NCBI GenBank assembly: GCA_025769875.1
Contig: JAGFNK010000113.1
Location: 62,001 to 126,000 of the forward strand
Origin: Russula earlei
Taxonomy: Eukaryota; Basidiomycota; Agaricomycetes; Russulales; Russulaceae
DNA: 64,000 nucleotides
Direction of reading: 5' to 3'
The notes below the pieces were generated by a model. That model searched no databases and was not told the DNA's origin. It saw only the letters and a list, made by a program, of their open reading frames with translations. Below are positions 23,901 through 36,820 of the stretch, one piece after another; the first letter of the stretch is position 1; every line of letters starts with the position of its first letter. A program made the position numbers and the translations under genes.

Positions 23901-26900
23901 AACGGCGGCAGGAAAATATCACCCAGACAATCCTCCACATCCCCCTGCTTATATACGTCCATCTCAATCAGACCCGTCTGACAGTCATGAGTCGGGTATT
24001 TTGAATTTTCGGTGAGCCGGTTTTGGTCTAATATCTTTTTTTTTTTTTTTCGGCGTGTGACCTCAGCGGCGATATCATAGCGATTTTGTACGCCCAGACC
24101 CTTTTCCAACTCGTGCGTGGAGATGCTTGCGTGACAAGGGGGTACCCCACCACCTAGTCTGCCTAGTCCATCCTCGTTTGGTCTCCTGACGTCCTAATTC
24201 AGTTTAGACGCATGTAAAGAACCTCAAGAGAGAGCGATGAAAAATTACATATATACCGTCGAGCGCTGTAAGATTTCCACGAACGGATGCGGTATGAGGG
24301 GATGGGAGAGCAGTGCCTGGGCAATGTAAATGACGGCATGGTCGTACCATTATAGGACGATCAGGAATATCGATTCATGACCAGCCAGAATCGACGTCCA
24401 AGGATTGTAGCCCAGACAGACATGATGCGCCGTGTATTGAAATCTGCTTCTGTAGCCCGCTGCAGACGAAATTGGTTGTCGGTGCGCCTGCTCAGGAGAG
24501 TATGAGAATATCAAGAAACACTCACGTGTGTCGGGAGTTGAATCAAGCAGCTATATTGGCTGTGATGGTGGCTAATCCGAGATGCAACGGTGCGCCGATG
24601 GCCACGTTCCTATAGGACCGTGGACTGTTGGCCAAGGATTCCATGAGAGATTTACGGCAGAGATGACGCAGTCCAGTCTATTTCCCCGATCTGGATGCGC
24701 GCGCAGGCCCGACGGGGAGCGGTCAGCCCACATGATGAGGATGAGGACAAAAGAGCGAGACATTACCCACAGAGGTCACTTTGGCTATGGCTGTGAACGG
24801 CCAAAAAGGAAAGGCAGAAACAGATAACAAAAAATTGGTCACCGCGTGTTCGGCCTCGAGGCATACCAGACACTCGCACTGATCACCGATCTGGGTTTTC
24901 CTTCCCTCAGTTCCCGGTCAGGGTCACGTAACATGGGCGCCTCACCGTTCATCCGATCATGTATCGCCTCTGTTCCCTCATAAATTGCCCTCTCCCAGTC
25001 CGCGGCCTGGTGCGAAAAGCGAGGAGCAGGCGTCCAGGGACTCCACACGAACGCCACCGCTTCGCGCACACTCAGCCCCATGTTCCTTTCCTTCCCATGC
25101 CGCGATAATTCCCGTCCGACTTCTCGATCGTCTCGTCATCCTTTACGACATGCGCAACACTTCGTGTAGCGTAGTTTACCGTAAAGTTAGCACGATTCCC
25201 CCGAAACGCCTACCGGATTCCAATGCAGCCCGTTCCCCGCCGGCTCCCGGGTTCGGCCTTGTCCCGACAGGGCAAACTTTGAAACACCTTTTTGGCGTAG
25301 CGAAGGATGCCGTTCGCAAGCCGTCGGCGCAGGTGGACGGGCTCGCCGGATAAAGTACAAACGTGGAGGGTGTGAAATGATAATGGTGCTGCACCTCATG
25401 CGTCGCTGAAACATAAACAGGGACGCACAGCTTGAACACCTCGGCTCGGTCAGGACCTTTAAACATTCCCATCGGAGCAGATCATGAAGGAAGCGGTCGC
25501 AGGACCGCCCGTCGAGGTTTAGCCCTGACTTGTCGGGACAGGAAATTAGGTGCATCGCCTCTATCAGTATCGCTTTGAAATGTTGAAAGGTGGTCCCAGT
25601 GGGTTGGTAAGGATCGCAGCAACCCTGCTGACGAACGGGTGCAGTAAGCTGACTGGCGCCCACATGTCGCAACTCTTTTTCTAGGAGAAACTTCGTTGGG
25701 CATGATGTTGTGCCCCAGGTTGCACTTTGCGGATCATCATCTGGGCCCTGGTCTAAGGCCTCTAAGTTGTAAGAGATGGATAGCGCGATGACAGTTTAAA
25801 TAAATAATTTGAGGATCGCATGCTAGATACGGCAACACGATCGCCCCAACGTGCGTCAGTACTCGTGCGCTCGAATATGGCGGCGTGACCCCCCTTTTCC
25901 CAGTTAGCGTTGTGGAGACAATTCGCTTGACAATTTGAGTTATGAGCATCAAAATCCGAAAAAGACGCTGGTGGAAAAAGGACCAAATGACCATCAAGAG
26001 GTGTTAGCATCCGATGGGAGCGGTAACGGGTACGGACCGAATAAAAGCTAGAGCAAGTATGTGCCTTGTGCAACGCGCCCTGCTCTTGTTCGGGTCTGAG
26101 ACACCGATGGACACACAAGCGCTCACACGCACAGTGCATGTGCGGGAGTTGGAGGAAGTCTGCCTGGAGAACGGAGACAATGGAAGGGTGACATGCATGT
26201 ACGAAAGGAAGGGTTCTTCTTCCAAAACGTCAAACGGAACCGTGGGATATCTACGAGATAAAGACACGGGTCACCGAGATGGAATAGAAAAGACGCCATT
26301 ACAGTAGAGATTACGTACCTCGTCGACGATTGCGATCGATGGAGAGTAAGGTTCGGCGTTGTGACGTAAGATTGAAAAAAAGACCAAGGGACGCGAATCA
26401 CGTTTGAAGCAGAATTCCCTGTCTTGTCCGTGCCAATCAGTCAACGTAGAGCAAGGTAGAAACGAGGTGATTCACGATGGGACAGGTCGTATACCATCGT
26501 TACATTAGAGGATACCCGTTGCTTGTTGGATGCCCCTTAGACGCTCGCTGATTAGAAAGAGCAAAGCGATCGCCAAATAATACTCTCGAGGAGTGTTGTG
26601 GCGATGCCTTGTCTGGCACCTCCGGTTACCAAAATTCGTATTTCGCAGAGAGAAGGGATCAAGAGGTCTTTTCTCCTAGAAGAAATCGTTGGGAGAACTT
26701 AACGTAGTGATGCCATATGGTCGCTTGGCGTTGGACCAAACCGGAGCTTAAGACACGAGGCAAGATTGCCAAACAGCAGGTTGCCCAGAAAAGTGTTAGG
26801 ATGTTGCATGGCGTTCTCGACCTCTGAGACAATTTTACGGCATCCTGATTCGAAAAACAAGGAACGTTTCTGCTCAGCGCTAATCGTCAACAGATCGACT

Positions 26901-27263
26901 TTTGCCATTCGTACTTCCAAATGAGGTGGTTGTCGAACATCCAGTCAAAGTCGGAAATTACAAACAGATAGGCCAGGCCCCCCCCGATCTCGGAAGACAG
27001 CGGTCTAGGAAGTGCGGAGAGCAGGGAGGAATTGCCATCGGGAGGAGAGAAGCGGTAAGACTGCTGTCCGAATACGTATGAGAGGGGAATAGAACGGCCA
27101 TAGATAAACAAACAGTATCTGTAATAGATACTTGATGAGCGCGGAGAAAATGATGCACAAAACCAAATGAGATACAACCACGATCATGAAACAGCCACCC
27201 GCTAAACAGAACCACACATGCCTGCTGTCCTAGGATCATCGTCTACTCGGGGGCCGTCCCACG
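23901..27263. other. 3.4-kb stretch with no confidently assignable gene
   Basis: Starts with the MATE promoter, including a 14-nt T run at about 24036. Many short frames exist on both strands but none reads like a known domain. The best candidates are minus-strand pieces: at 26699-26920 (MAKVDLLTISAEQKRSLFFE) and, after a possible intron, at about 26620 (IRILVTGGARQGIATTLLE), which faintly recalls the dinucleotide loop of a short-chain dehydrogenase. If a gene exists it is decayed or intron-rich beyond what I can resolve. Confidence 0.4.
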
Positions 27264-28566
27264 CTACGATGGACTCCTTTGAGCATCGCTACTACTGCCA
27301 CCGACACTGCTATTCCATCTCCCGTCCTCACCAGCACCCAGCTGCGATCTGGCATCCGTGTAAAAAGACAGCGATGAACCGCTCGCCACTGTGCCGCTCA
27401 GCGGCCGACGATCATGCTCCCCCGACCGCGATCCTCCGGGAACTGAGAGCATCGAAGACTTATGGCTGTACACCATGCTCGCCTGACGTGAGGCGTGAAA
27501 GCCATCTGACGAGTTGTTTCGGTGCACTTGTTGAATACGTTTTCCCACGCCACCGGGGTTGAGCCATGCAGCCGAACCTGGAGGGTGGAGTTCCCCATGC
27601 TCGGATGGCGGCGAGCCAAGGTTATCGTTCGCCGTGGGTCCATCGGACGCGACAGAATAGAAGGTTTGCGTCGACCTGGAAGACGCGCTCGCGCTCTGCA
27701 TGTTTTGGCTAAATGACGGATAGTGCTGCATCGTGGGAAGGGAAGAAGAGGCGGCGCTCCCGAGAGATGAGATGCTCCCACGGAATGCGCCTATGAGCGG
27801 CATGGCCGATGCTTTTGGGATGTGCAGCCAACTTGAGGGTGCTGGCGCGTGTGACTCTGTGTCTGTCGTGGTAGGGGAAGGACCGCGCTGTGGCGAAGTG
27901 TCGGCCGCGGAATCCTCGGGGAGTGTATCCATCGGCACATGGGCGATGCGTGCGCGGGCATGCCGAAGGGGGTGCTGAGGTGGGGAAACGAAGGGGCGCG
28001 ATAACCCGGGCTCCAAGTCGGGGGATGCAGGACTCACCGAGGACGACTTAAATGATGGGGCGAAGCGTCTTGGGAGGAGTGGAGTATCGGTGTTGGGGGT
28101 GCGTGTTACGGTCGGTCGGGATGCGGCATTTGACTCTGCCGTTGTGGTGGGCCTAAAGCTTAAGAATTCCGAGTCCGTACTGGCATTAGTGTTTGACTCT
28201 GGCTCGAGGAGCGGGACGGATGCATCAACGGAAATGGTACGGTTGTGAACCTCTCGGCGACTATGGACGGTCGTCACCGAGGCGTTCCCACTTGAGGTTG
28301 GACTCTTGGTGTGCTTGGACTGGCCTCTGGAGGCTCGTCGCCGTAGGTATGGGACAAGAACAAGGATGAGAGCGACGATGAAGAGGAAACCGCCGACGCA
28401 GGCGACGATGATGATCGCAAGTTTGCTTTTATTTTGTGTAGTGGATGGCGCTGCAGTTTGCTGGCAGGGCGAGAACGCGGCCTGGTCAAATGACCGATTG
28501 CAAAAGGGCCAGGAAAACACTCACACTCGCCAGAGACCTAGTTACTGATGCTGAAGCACTGCTCAT
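27264..28566 (-). CDS. Predicted single-pass membrane protein with long Ser/Thr/Pro-rich tail
   Basis: No function recognised. Exon 1 (28566-28525, MSSASASVTRSLAS) joins exon 2 (28481-27264) across a 43-nt intron with a GTGAGT donor, giving about 419 aa. A Ser/Thr-rich ectodomain stub (QQTAAPSTTQNKSK) precedes one transmembrane helix at about residues 35-57 (LAIIIVACVGGFLFIVALIL), then a basic stop-transfer YLRRRASRG. About 360 residues of low-complexity Ser/Pro-rich cytosolic tail follow (for example HAPAPSSWLHIPKASAMPL). This layout is common in fungal plasma-membrane sensor-like proteins. A Cys-containing frame just upstream (about 28700-28600: CALPCPDWFTLAVNSPLTH) may be an earlier ectodomain exon, so the start is uncertain. 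Confidence 0.6.
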
Positions 28567-28832
28567 CTTGGCTTAATCGATCTTCAGGTTCAGGTGGTAG
28601 GTCGTCTGCGACGACTGCGCCGCGCAGGAAGCAGAATGGGTAAGAGGGCTATTTACGGCCAAGGTGAACCAATCTGGGCAGGGCAGTGCGCACGGTGAGT
28701 GTTGGTTGGTCGTTGTTGTTGAGAACGCTAGTCCAGGGGAGGAATGGGCGCTCGTCTGTAAGTATTAGTCTTCAATTTGTGTGAGAGTCGAACGTGGGGT
28801 CGGCGTGGAGCAGAGTTTGCCCCCGTGAGACC

Positions 28833-29353
28833 ATGAGCACTCTGCACTCTTGCCACTGGGACGGGTGCCGCTTCACAACAGTATTGCACAACGACTTCGT
28901 CCAACATGTTATATTAGTACATATAGACAAGGCAGAGGCAGTAAAGAGGGAGAATATCAGCCTCATTCGGCATGGTGGTGGTCCGTCTTTGTCTACTCTA
29001 CCCCATGCTTTCTGACAGACTCTTTCATAGGTGGGATCTCAAGCATTGCCGCTACAAGTTCCCAATCTGATGCTCCCAAAGCCGTTTCTCAATCTGGAGT
29101 ATTCACCGTGAGTTTGCGACTTTCCTGCCTGTTCCTCCTTTCCATGATCATCAACATGTCTCCAAGGTAAACCATCCGTTTATCTCCAAACCAGAAAACC
29201 ATCGAAGAACTTTCTCTGACCCCTTCCCTGCTGAGGTAGGTTGTGGCTCAAGTCTCATTCGGCCTCACATTGTAATGATATACTTTCAGGAAGAGAGCGA
29301 AGTTATCTCTCAGCTCGAACTTCAAACACAGGCACCGTACAGGTTTTGATTAG
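28833..29353 (+). CDS. Small protein with a single C2H2 zinc finger
   Basis: Four exons (28833-28974, 29019-29107, 29195-29235, 29290-29353) give 111 aa in one frame. Residues 7-30 fit C2H2 spacing CX4CX12HX4H: CHWDGC, then HVILVH. A Ser/Gln/Ala linker follows (SSIAATSSQSDAPKAVSQSG), and the end is basic (RKRAKLSLSSNFKHRHRTG). Function unknown; nucleic-acid or protein binding is plausible. Not obviously fused to the ankyrin sequence just downstream. Confidence 0.5.
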
Positions 29354-29749
29354 CCCCTCATTATTGGTTCAGTTTGGCATGTAGCTCTAATGTCAGCGAG
29401 CTCCACGTTGCGCGGAGCATCAACGCCTTAGCAAGGTCGTCTGTTACCCATCAGATGCGGTAATTCTATCAACTGTGTATTGTCGGCTGGTGACTGCCAG
29501 TGCTGCAACAGATCGCTACCACCTTTGCTTCCCCGAAGCCACCATGGTATTTCTAACCTTTGGCGCTTTCTCGAAGGAACGTGTCTGCTTGAGCTCGTAA
29601 ACTGCGGAGGTGGTACAGCACATGGCCCGGCTTTGGTGGACATGACCCTAGGATATGTCGTGTCGTCTGGGAGTGTACCCTGATTGATGCTTGCTCAACT
29701 ATGCTTCACTCGGGATCGAGAACTGAAGTTCCCAGGTGACACTTTGGCG

Positions 29750-30260
29750 CGCCGAGAATCTTCAAGCATTGGCGTCATGTTCGAGACCGGGCTTTGCTGC
29801 ATCTCTCACTTGTTGTGCATTCACCTCATGAGCGGAGTTTGGTCGACCAGGTTGAATTTCTGGTACGCGGGGAAGGATACATGCTTGATCACAGGATATC
29901 CCTGACACAGGACCAGTGGGCCCCGCTGCACCTCGCGGTGGAATACCGGTGGAGTACAGTTGTTACGACCCTGAGGTCGCGCTTTGGCTAATTGGGCGCG
30001 TGGAAGGAGACGTAAAGTCGCGAGATAAAGATGCCTGCACGCCGCTGCACTTCGCATCGGTGAACGAGCACCTCAAGGTGGTGTGTTCGCTGCTTGAGCA
30101 TTGCGCGGATGTAGGTGAGGCGCTCCCCCATCATACATATTGCGCTGAAATGAAATTTGAAGAATACTTATTTTTGACGCGGAAGTCGAGACTTGTGTGT
30201 TCTTTGAGCAACTATCTCGACTGTTCTCCGCTCTGGAATGATGAAATGACAGGAGAATAA
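29750..30260 (+). pseudogene. Ankyrin-repeat gene fragment
   Basis: Two to three ankyrin-like units are readable: RALLHLSLVVHSPHERSLVD, then QWAPLHLAVEYRWSTVVTTL, then, one frame over, GDVKSRDKDACTPLHFASVN followed by EHLKVVCSLLEHCADV. The frame change at about 29975 has no matching intron, and no start or flanking domain is visible. I therefore read it as a remnant or a badly broken gene. An ankyrin-like phrase LLELVNCGGGT at about 29590 suggests it once extended to the left. Confidence 0.45.
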
Positions 30261-31835
30261 ACCATACTATCATTATGGGTCACTGGGAACTCGGCAGTTC
30301 ACTACCATCTTGGCAATTTCACTTTTCCCTGTATCTGCTCGAACAACTCCATTCAAAACTTTGTAGCTATACTATTGAGTGCCATTAATCTCATTCTAGC
30401 AAAGAAAAATGAAGGTCCATCGAGTGGTTTTCGAGTAATGTTTCGGCTGGGGGTCACGCCTGCATCACGCCTTTCAACGACGGAGGGCGGAGTTTGATTC
30501 CAGAGCTGGGGGGTGATCACTGTACGCTGACTCGGGTCACTGCATTCTACCCTCTTAATGCCATGTCACAAGTGGTTCAGTCGGCCAGCACGAGGCCATA
30601 CGTATGAGCAGCAGCTACAGGCAGCTTTGAGTGATTATAACAATGGTATTTCTTTTACTTATGACTGGCCCAATGTGCAATCGAGCTCTTGATGGAGGGG
30701 TCTGAGTTCACCACGATGAATCAAAGAGCACCCTGTTGCACATCCTGAGTTGGAAAGCAACCAACTGGTTTGTGGGATTCTATGGCAGACGATGTAGTAG
30801 TAATCAGTATCCCTCCTCATTGTCACTCAAGTAGGACCCTCATATGCAGCACAACTGTTTGCACAACTGCCCTCACAGCACTCGGTTTTTACTTACAGTA
30901 CCGCACCTAATACTACTGTGCCATTCCAGACTCAAGACTGGGACCGGATTTCACTCGATTAAGATGCTACTCCATCTAATCAAATTGCCAGATGTTTATC
31001 CCGGGCGGACTTCAATTCGGCATGTGTTACATGTCCGTTACTTTCGTGACATTTGGAGACCTACCACCAGAGTACCCGAAGCACAGCCAAACTCCTTGTG
31101 GTTTATTCCGCCCCACACGGCTTTCTCTTAACGTGATCGATTGAACATCATTCGTGCGTTTTGACCCTTCCCAGAGCCATTTTTGTGTCGTTGCAACTTT
31201 GATCTAATCTATTTGATGGCGGAGCTCTTCAGTGGTCATATACGCACCTCCGTGCCTTTCATGTGCATATCTAACTCTGGACGACTGGTGACGAAAATAG
31301 GTTATATCTTTGTCCCCAGTCGTCCTGGGATCGACATGTTACATCCAAACCGCTGTTGGGCCGCCTCAGCGGTAGTGTATGTACCCTAGTACGTATAGCA
31401 TTATTGATGTGCACGCCTGTCTCTGGATGACTGGTAATGCATACACTATTGTCCAGAAATCGATATGTTACATCTGATTCGCTCTCGAGCATCGGGATCC
31501 TGTCAATTGTCCCTCACGAAAAAGGTGGGCTGCCATGAGAGGCATGCATGGGGTATGCAGCTCTTTCCCAAGACATCGGTGGTAGTTGGCCGCATGGGAA
31601 TGCCTTGACTCGGAGTCACACCCTCCATCCTACTCATTCTCTTCCGTCACGCCATCACCGACCGCGCAACTCTCGACGACCAAGGGAAGATGGCCTAAGG
31701 GGCCATCGAGACGCCGATACGCTGACGCTGGGTTTACGCATAACGGTAAATATTGGATATATCTGAACCTACAAAAGTGTACACGGCCTACTCTGCGTAC
31801 AAAATCGAGCCGCTGCCTGACAAATATTGACCGGT
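30261..31835. other. 1.6-kb intergenic stretch with a short direct repeat
   Basis: No protein-like frame. At 31270-31350 and 31420-31480 two diverged copies of a block occur, sharing ctctggAyGACTGGT and later ATCGAyATGTTACATC, spaced about 155 bp apart. This is probably an old local duplication. Otherwise nothing is recognised. Confidence 0.4.
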
Positions 31836-33512
31836 TCAAACGTATATCTGCTCGCGGAAGCCTGGCAAAATCTGCGCGGTGCGGAAAGCGTCATCCTCGT
31901 CAGGCGCGCCCTTCGCACGCTGCCACTTTTGCTTGGCAAACGTCCAAGCTGAGAAAAGACGCGTTATCAGCCAGGAGAAACAATGTGGTGGTGTATAAGA
32001 AAATACCTTCAACGGTCGGTACAGGGTTGCTGATCTTCTCAAACACATTCTGAGTGAAGCCTTGGCGTTGAAGCACGGGAGACTCGGCAACCGTATGCAG
32101 GACAAGGTCGTTGTGCGGGCTGTGGAAGGGTAGGGCAGCACGAGTGATGAATGCGACGTTCATGTGTGGGCACCGTCGCGTGGACTTGGTTGCTCACCGG
32201 GAGAAATAGAGCAACCCGAGGCGATCTACGTGTTGCTGGTCCTTCGGAGGTGCGACGACCCTAGAAATGGCATAAGTTCACAAGGGAAGGGGGTGGAGTG
32301 CGGGTCGAATTTCGTACCGGTGAACGGTGCTCTTGACGTATCCGCCGGTCAAGAAGGAGATTGCGTCGCACGCATTCACAGTGAGAGTGGCATCCTGGGG
32401 CTTGACCCACTTCCACTCGTTGTGGATAGGGTCCCGGATCTGCAACGCTGCGATAGGCTGACGAAAGAGCAACGTGAAGCTGCCGAGGTCTATGAGGCGC
32501 GAGGTGAGCAGCAAGTATATGCGCACGCGTTTGATAGGTTGATAAATGCGCACCAGTGTGCCCGCGGACCCAGCTATTGCCGAGGGCGGTGTTCTCCTCT
32601 GGTGTAAACTTTGTGTACTTCATGTACCGGAGGTGATCCTCGCTTTTCACCTCATATTTGTGGATGTTGCGGAAGTAGTCCTCCGGCAGTTCAAGGGAAA
32701 TGGCGAGAAGGGTGTGGAGCGGGTCTAAAACCTCGGAGTGAAGCAGCTGGGGAAGAGATAAACGATGCAAGAGCGCAACCAGTCGGGAACCGTGAACTCA
32801 CCCTTGCGAACCTTTCAATCTCCTGGATGTTCCCTTGAATGAGTTGAGGATGATTATGCTTAAAATCCCCGTTGAACTCTAGGAGATGGATTTAGTCAAG
32901 TAATACTTAAATGACAACGAACGTACTCGGGATATTATAGATCTCCACACGATCCCTGATACCCGTCTTCGTGTCAAGTCTGTATGTGATTGAGCAAGGC
33001 AAACATATAGCAAGAATGCCCGCACACGCGACGACCAGCAGGGATATAACCATTAAATTGGCCCTGGTCTAAAATTATCGGGTCAGCGCGTAAATTGAAG
33101 ATGGATGGCCGTGAGAGGACATACCTAAACCGTCAGGGACGTACTTGATTTTCTCCTCAAGAGGGAGCTCGTAGAACTCTCGCCCAATTGAAAATTGGCG
33201 ATTGACATCCTCTTGGGAGATGTTGAAGTTCTTGACGTAGAAAAAACCCTTTTCACGTAGAGCGCTGATGAGGAACTGGGCGAGCTCCTGTTTGCCATCT
33301 GCAGTGGCATACTTTGCAAAGTCGAGAGTGACGAGCTCTGCCCAGTCAAGATTTTCCTAAATGGCACATGTGAAATGGGGGATGAAAAGATGAAATACAC
33401 GCCGACCTTTGTCTCTGGAACGAACGTATATGAGCCTGTTCATTCTCAGTCAGGGAAATAATATGAAAAACAAGCGGCCCGGTTACTGACCGAGAGCGAC
33501 TTGGCCAGGCAT
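31836..33512 (-). CDS. 2-oxoglutarate/Fe(II)-dependent oxygenase (isopenicillin-N-synthase-like)
   Basis: Cupin-fold oxygenase of the DIOX_N/2OG-FeII_Oxy superfamily; substrate unknown. Multi-exon: 33512-33491 and 33435-33407 (MPGQVALGSYTFVPETK), then 33356-33125 (ENLDWAELVTLDFAKYATAD, LREKGFFYVKNFNISQEDV). Short exons follow reading DQGQFNGYIPAGRR, LDTKTGIRDRVEIYNIP and EFNGDFKHNHPQL, then LPQLLHSEVLDPLHTLL. The metal site is complete: H and D in RGHTDLGSFTLLF (spliced at T/D) and the distal His in YVKSTVHR. Then comes VVAPPKDQQHVDRLGLLYFS, and the end AQILPGFREQIYV with stop at 31836-31838. Intact in frame as far as I can splice it. Divergent from a Dal5-type permease 235 bp away, so substrate import and oxidation could be linked. 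Confidence 0.87.
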
Positions 33513-33747
33513 GCCATCTCACAGCTCTCGTGCCTCATTATATAGTAGCTGGTCAGGATCACCTCATCGTGTTTCGCAATGGCGCGTACAAGGAGAACTC
33601 TGACGTGACTCTGGCCCGGCTATCGGACATCGTGCTTTTCTGCCTTGATGACGTGCGACTTGACCCCTCGTATGCGGGGGATCGCGGCCGCTACAGCCGA
33701 CGTGATCCCTCTTATATATTTCCGGCTTGAAAGCCCACTTCCATGGC
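33513..33747. promoter_or_regulatory. Divergent promoter between the oxygenase and the permease
   Basis: 235 bp between start codons. A TATA-like cttatatattt lies at about 33711-33721, roughly 30 bp before the permease ATG. A bidirectional promoter would co-regulate the pair. Confidence 0.45.
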
Positions 33748-36389
33748 ATGATGGGTACACGTCCTTGGTCAAGTTACATCTGGTTCGCCCAACAACCTCT
33801 CACCCCCTCTTGAACATGTCTACTAACCACCCAAAATAGGGATACCTGGAATAAGACACCGGAGGAGCGCGGCTTCTTACGACGATTGGACGCCTGTCTA
33901 ATCACATACGCAGCACTATCCTACTTCAGCAAATACCTTGACCAACAGAATGTCATTGTGGGTGTCTGTGTGACCCACCTTTGTCCAAGTTTAACCATCT
34001 GCGTGCAATAGAATGCCTATGTATCTGGCATGAAAGAAGAGTAGGTTACTCCAAATCCTCGACACGTTTTGCCTACATTTCACATTGACCGCCGCAAGCC
34101 TTCATCTTCACGGAAATCAACTTAATTATATCACAACATCATGGACCATAGGATATGTCATCGGACAGATTCCCTCAAAGTAAGAGTTATCGTCTTTTTT
34201 CTTACGTCGTCTCACAGCCCTCAGCATGTTAATTACCCGCGTCCGACCATCAATATGGGTACGTAGACAATCGGACTGATCTTCCTTCCTCCATATGCTT
34301 GCACCCATGGTTGTGCTCAGGTTCCAACGATGGAGATAATATGGAGTTCTCTCACAATCAGTCTCGCGGCAAGCAAGAATTTCTCGACCCTCTGCGCATT
34401 ACGTTTTCTGGTCGGGTTGGCCGAGTCGACATTTTATCCCGCAATCCAGGTGGGTTCAACATCTTATGGGCACGATAAACACAGTCAACGTCCACGTAGT
34501 ATGTGATCGGTAGCTGGTACAAAAATGAAGAGCTAGCCAAAAGGTCTTGCATATTCCAAGTCAGTGGAGCGTCTGTTTCTCTGAGATTCCAGACGTGATT
34601 CATCTTCACGCAGACCGCCAGCGCTGTCGGCCCCATCGGTGATGCGGGGTTTTTGCAGGCGGTGAGTACAACATCAACTCCCTAGATTACAAATATTCAT
34701 CCAGAGGAGCAATCGATAGGGTGTCTATAATGGTCTCAATGGCAGTTGTGGCCTCGCGGGATGGAAATGTTATTGCATTCTCTCTCCATGAACTTTGAGC
34801 TGATCGTTTCCAGGGTTGTTCATCATTGATGGCGTCATCACCATCCCCATCGCATTGCTTGGCTACTTCATCATGCCCGATCTACCTTCGACGACCAAGC
34901 CATCCATTTTCTACACTCAGGAGCAACTCGAAATCGCTCAGAAGCGTATGGATTCTGTCGGACGGAAGCCTCCCGCGAAGTTCACCAAAGAGAAGGTGCA
35001 TCTCGCGGTTCGGCACTGCTCAGATTCGTACGTAGCATGTGACGGCGTATGATGATGTCATAGGTCCTCGACTTCTTCTCTACCTGGCATATCTACACAC
35101 TCGTGCCACGTGAGTCCCACGACGAGGAACAACGTTTACCGATCCTAACTCTGCTTGGTGGTGCAGTCTACGCCTTGGTATTGTCTTTATGTATTTCTCT
35201 GACTTTTACGCTGACTTGCGTCTAGTTCAACAACGGAAACGGTGGAACGACCTCCATGATTTTCTGGTTAGACTTGTTTTCCGTGCTTCGGTGGGTGTAC
35301 CGCCTCACCCGAATCTTCAGGCTCAAGAGTTTCAATAAGCCTGGCCACCTTGTATACACCATTGGTGAGATCAACACCTATCCAATCGGCATATATTCCG
35401 TGCAGATCGTGACGAGTAAGCCCGGGTCTTCATCTGGACGACAGCGATGAACTAATGTCAACGTCCAGCACTCGCGTATGCATGGTGGAGCGACGCAGTG
35501 GTAGCTCGATGGCCACCCATATTGTTCGCCGGAGTAAGCGTCGAAATCTGTCTCCACGTCCTAAACGCATTCATGTTTCACGTTTCGTAGACATGGTCCA
35601 TAATTACGTACGTAGTTCTTGCGGCTACGCCACTCTACACTTCTATTGCCCGGTACGCGATTACTTGGCGCTCCTGCCTCCCCCAACCATGCTAACTTTA
35701 CCATACTCAGCCGGTGGATCTTCTATTATTTTGTAAGAGGACGTTTGTTTCTTCATCGAACCATATCCCCAAGTGAGGTGCCACTAGACTGGTTGTATGG
35801 GTGGATTGTCTGGCCTAATTATGGCATGGGTCAATGAGCTCAACAGCAATGACAATGAAAGTAAGCACGAACTACTCCGGTTGTCATGGAATGCAGCAAA
35901 CTTGAGAATGCCTGCAAGAACGTGCATTCCTTGTCGCGTCATGTAACATGTGGGCATACGTATTCCAAGCTTGGTTGCCTATGTGAGCTGCGCTTCGTCA
36001 TTGCTGTCACGGCTCTGCTCACCACCGACCACCTCTAAGTGTCATATTCCCTCAAGTAGAACAACCTCGGTAGGTATTCGCGATCGTTCCTTGTTTGGAT
36101 TGACCCATGGGCGACTCCATAGAGTGTTCAAAGGCAACGTCACGACAGCCTGTATCAACTTTTCAATGAGTAGGCAACACACTTCCTGCTTTCTCCGCCT
36201 TATCGCATGAGAATGACCTATTGCCTCGTATCCATAGTCGTGATGGCATTGACGATACTGTACTTCCAGCGTCGCGACCAACACCACGCGGCGGTGGAAA
36301 CACCTGCTGACCTCATAGGCGACGACCATGAGAGCGCCCGCACCATTGACTCGAAGAAACAGATCGAAACGGAGGTTGCTCGGGTGTGA
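33748..36389 (+). CDS. MFS anion:cation symporter, Dal5/allantoate-permease type
   Basis: Plasma-membrane major-facilitator transporter for organic anions or vitamins (ACS family). Start ATG 33748 (MMGTRPW) joins 33839 through an intron with a perfect TACTAAC branch site. About 16 small exons. The order of segments fits the family: DTWNKTPEERGFLRRLDACL, YFSKYLDQQNV, NAYVSGMKEE, SWTIGYVIGQIPSN (helix 2 motif), LMLITRVRPSIW, LRFLVGLAESTFYPAIQ, YVIGSWYKNEELAKR, LFIIDGVITIPIALLGYFIM, KVLDFFSTWHIYTLVPLYAL, TWSIITYVVLAATPLYTSIA, GLSGLIMAWVNELT, AFLVASCNMWAYVFQAWLP, then a last helix MTYCLVSIVVMALTILYFQR and a hydrophilic tail ending QIETEVARV. One exon (about 34615-34662, TASAVGPIGDAGFLQA) looks altered where the family has a Met/Phe/Ser stretch. 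Specificity cannot be read from sequence. Confidence 0.85.
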
Positions 36390-36820
36390 GCTATATCATG
36401 CTTTTTAAGGAGTTGCATGTAAATTGGGGGTAATGAAGTGACATTGCGGAAGCGTGCTGGCGGAGCGGCATACGTTGTGGCCTGAACATGTTAGTACCAC
36501 AGTAGTACCGGGTTTTCCTTGGATAGATTTACGTATTTCCTTTGCCATGTGGATCCTTTTGTTCATTCAGATGTCTTTCTTATTGAGAATATCAGCCGAA
36601 ACAGCATAATCACGACCGCCTGTGGTCCAATGTCCGCTTGGTCACCTTTCGAGTCTTGTGTCACTGAACTCTGCAAACATATAAAAGTTACACATCCTAG
36701 CCACCCAAAGTCCACACCAAAGGTATCTACAAACACCGGAACGTAACTCCACCCACCCATTTTTCGAATCTGACACTTTCGAAAGTCACGGCGCGAGACA
36801 ACTCACAAGTCGCCGGCGAA
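36390..36820. other. Intergenic stretch
   Basis: 431 bp between the permease stop and the next possible gene. No protein-like frame or RNA gene recognised. Confidence 0.4.

Noticed and set aside
25187..25672. 161-codon minus-strand frame
   Set aside because: Composition and Arg/Cys/Ser content are like random GC-balanced sequence; no splice-supported extension or domain.
26600..26920. Short-chain dehydrogenase on the minus strand (ILVTGGARQGIATT)
   Set aside because: Only one loop-like phrase; no YxxxK motif or adjoining exons found.
30470..30520. B-box-like gagtttgattccagagctgg
   Set aside because: One mismatch in the B box and no A box at the right distance; cloverleaf not formed.
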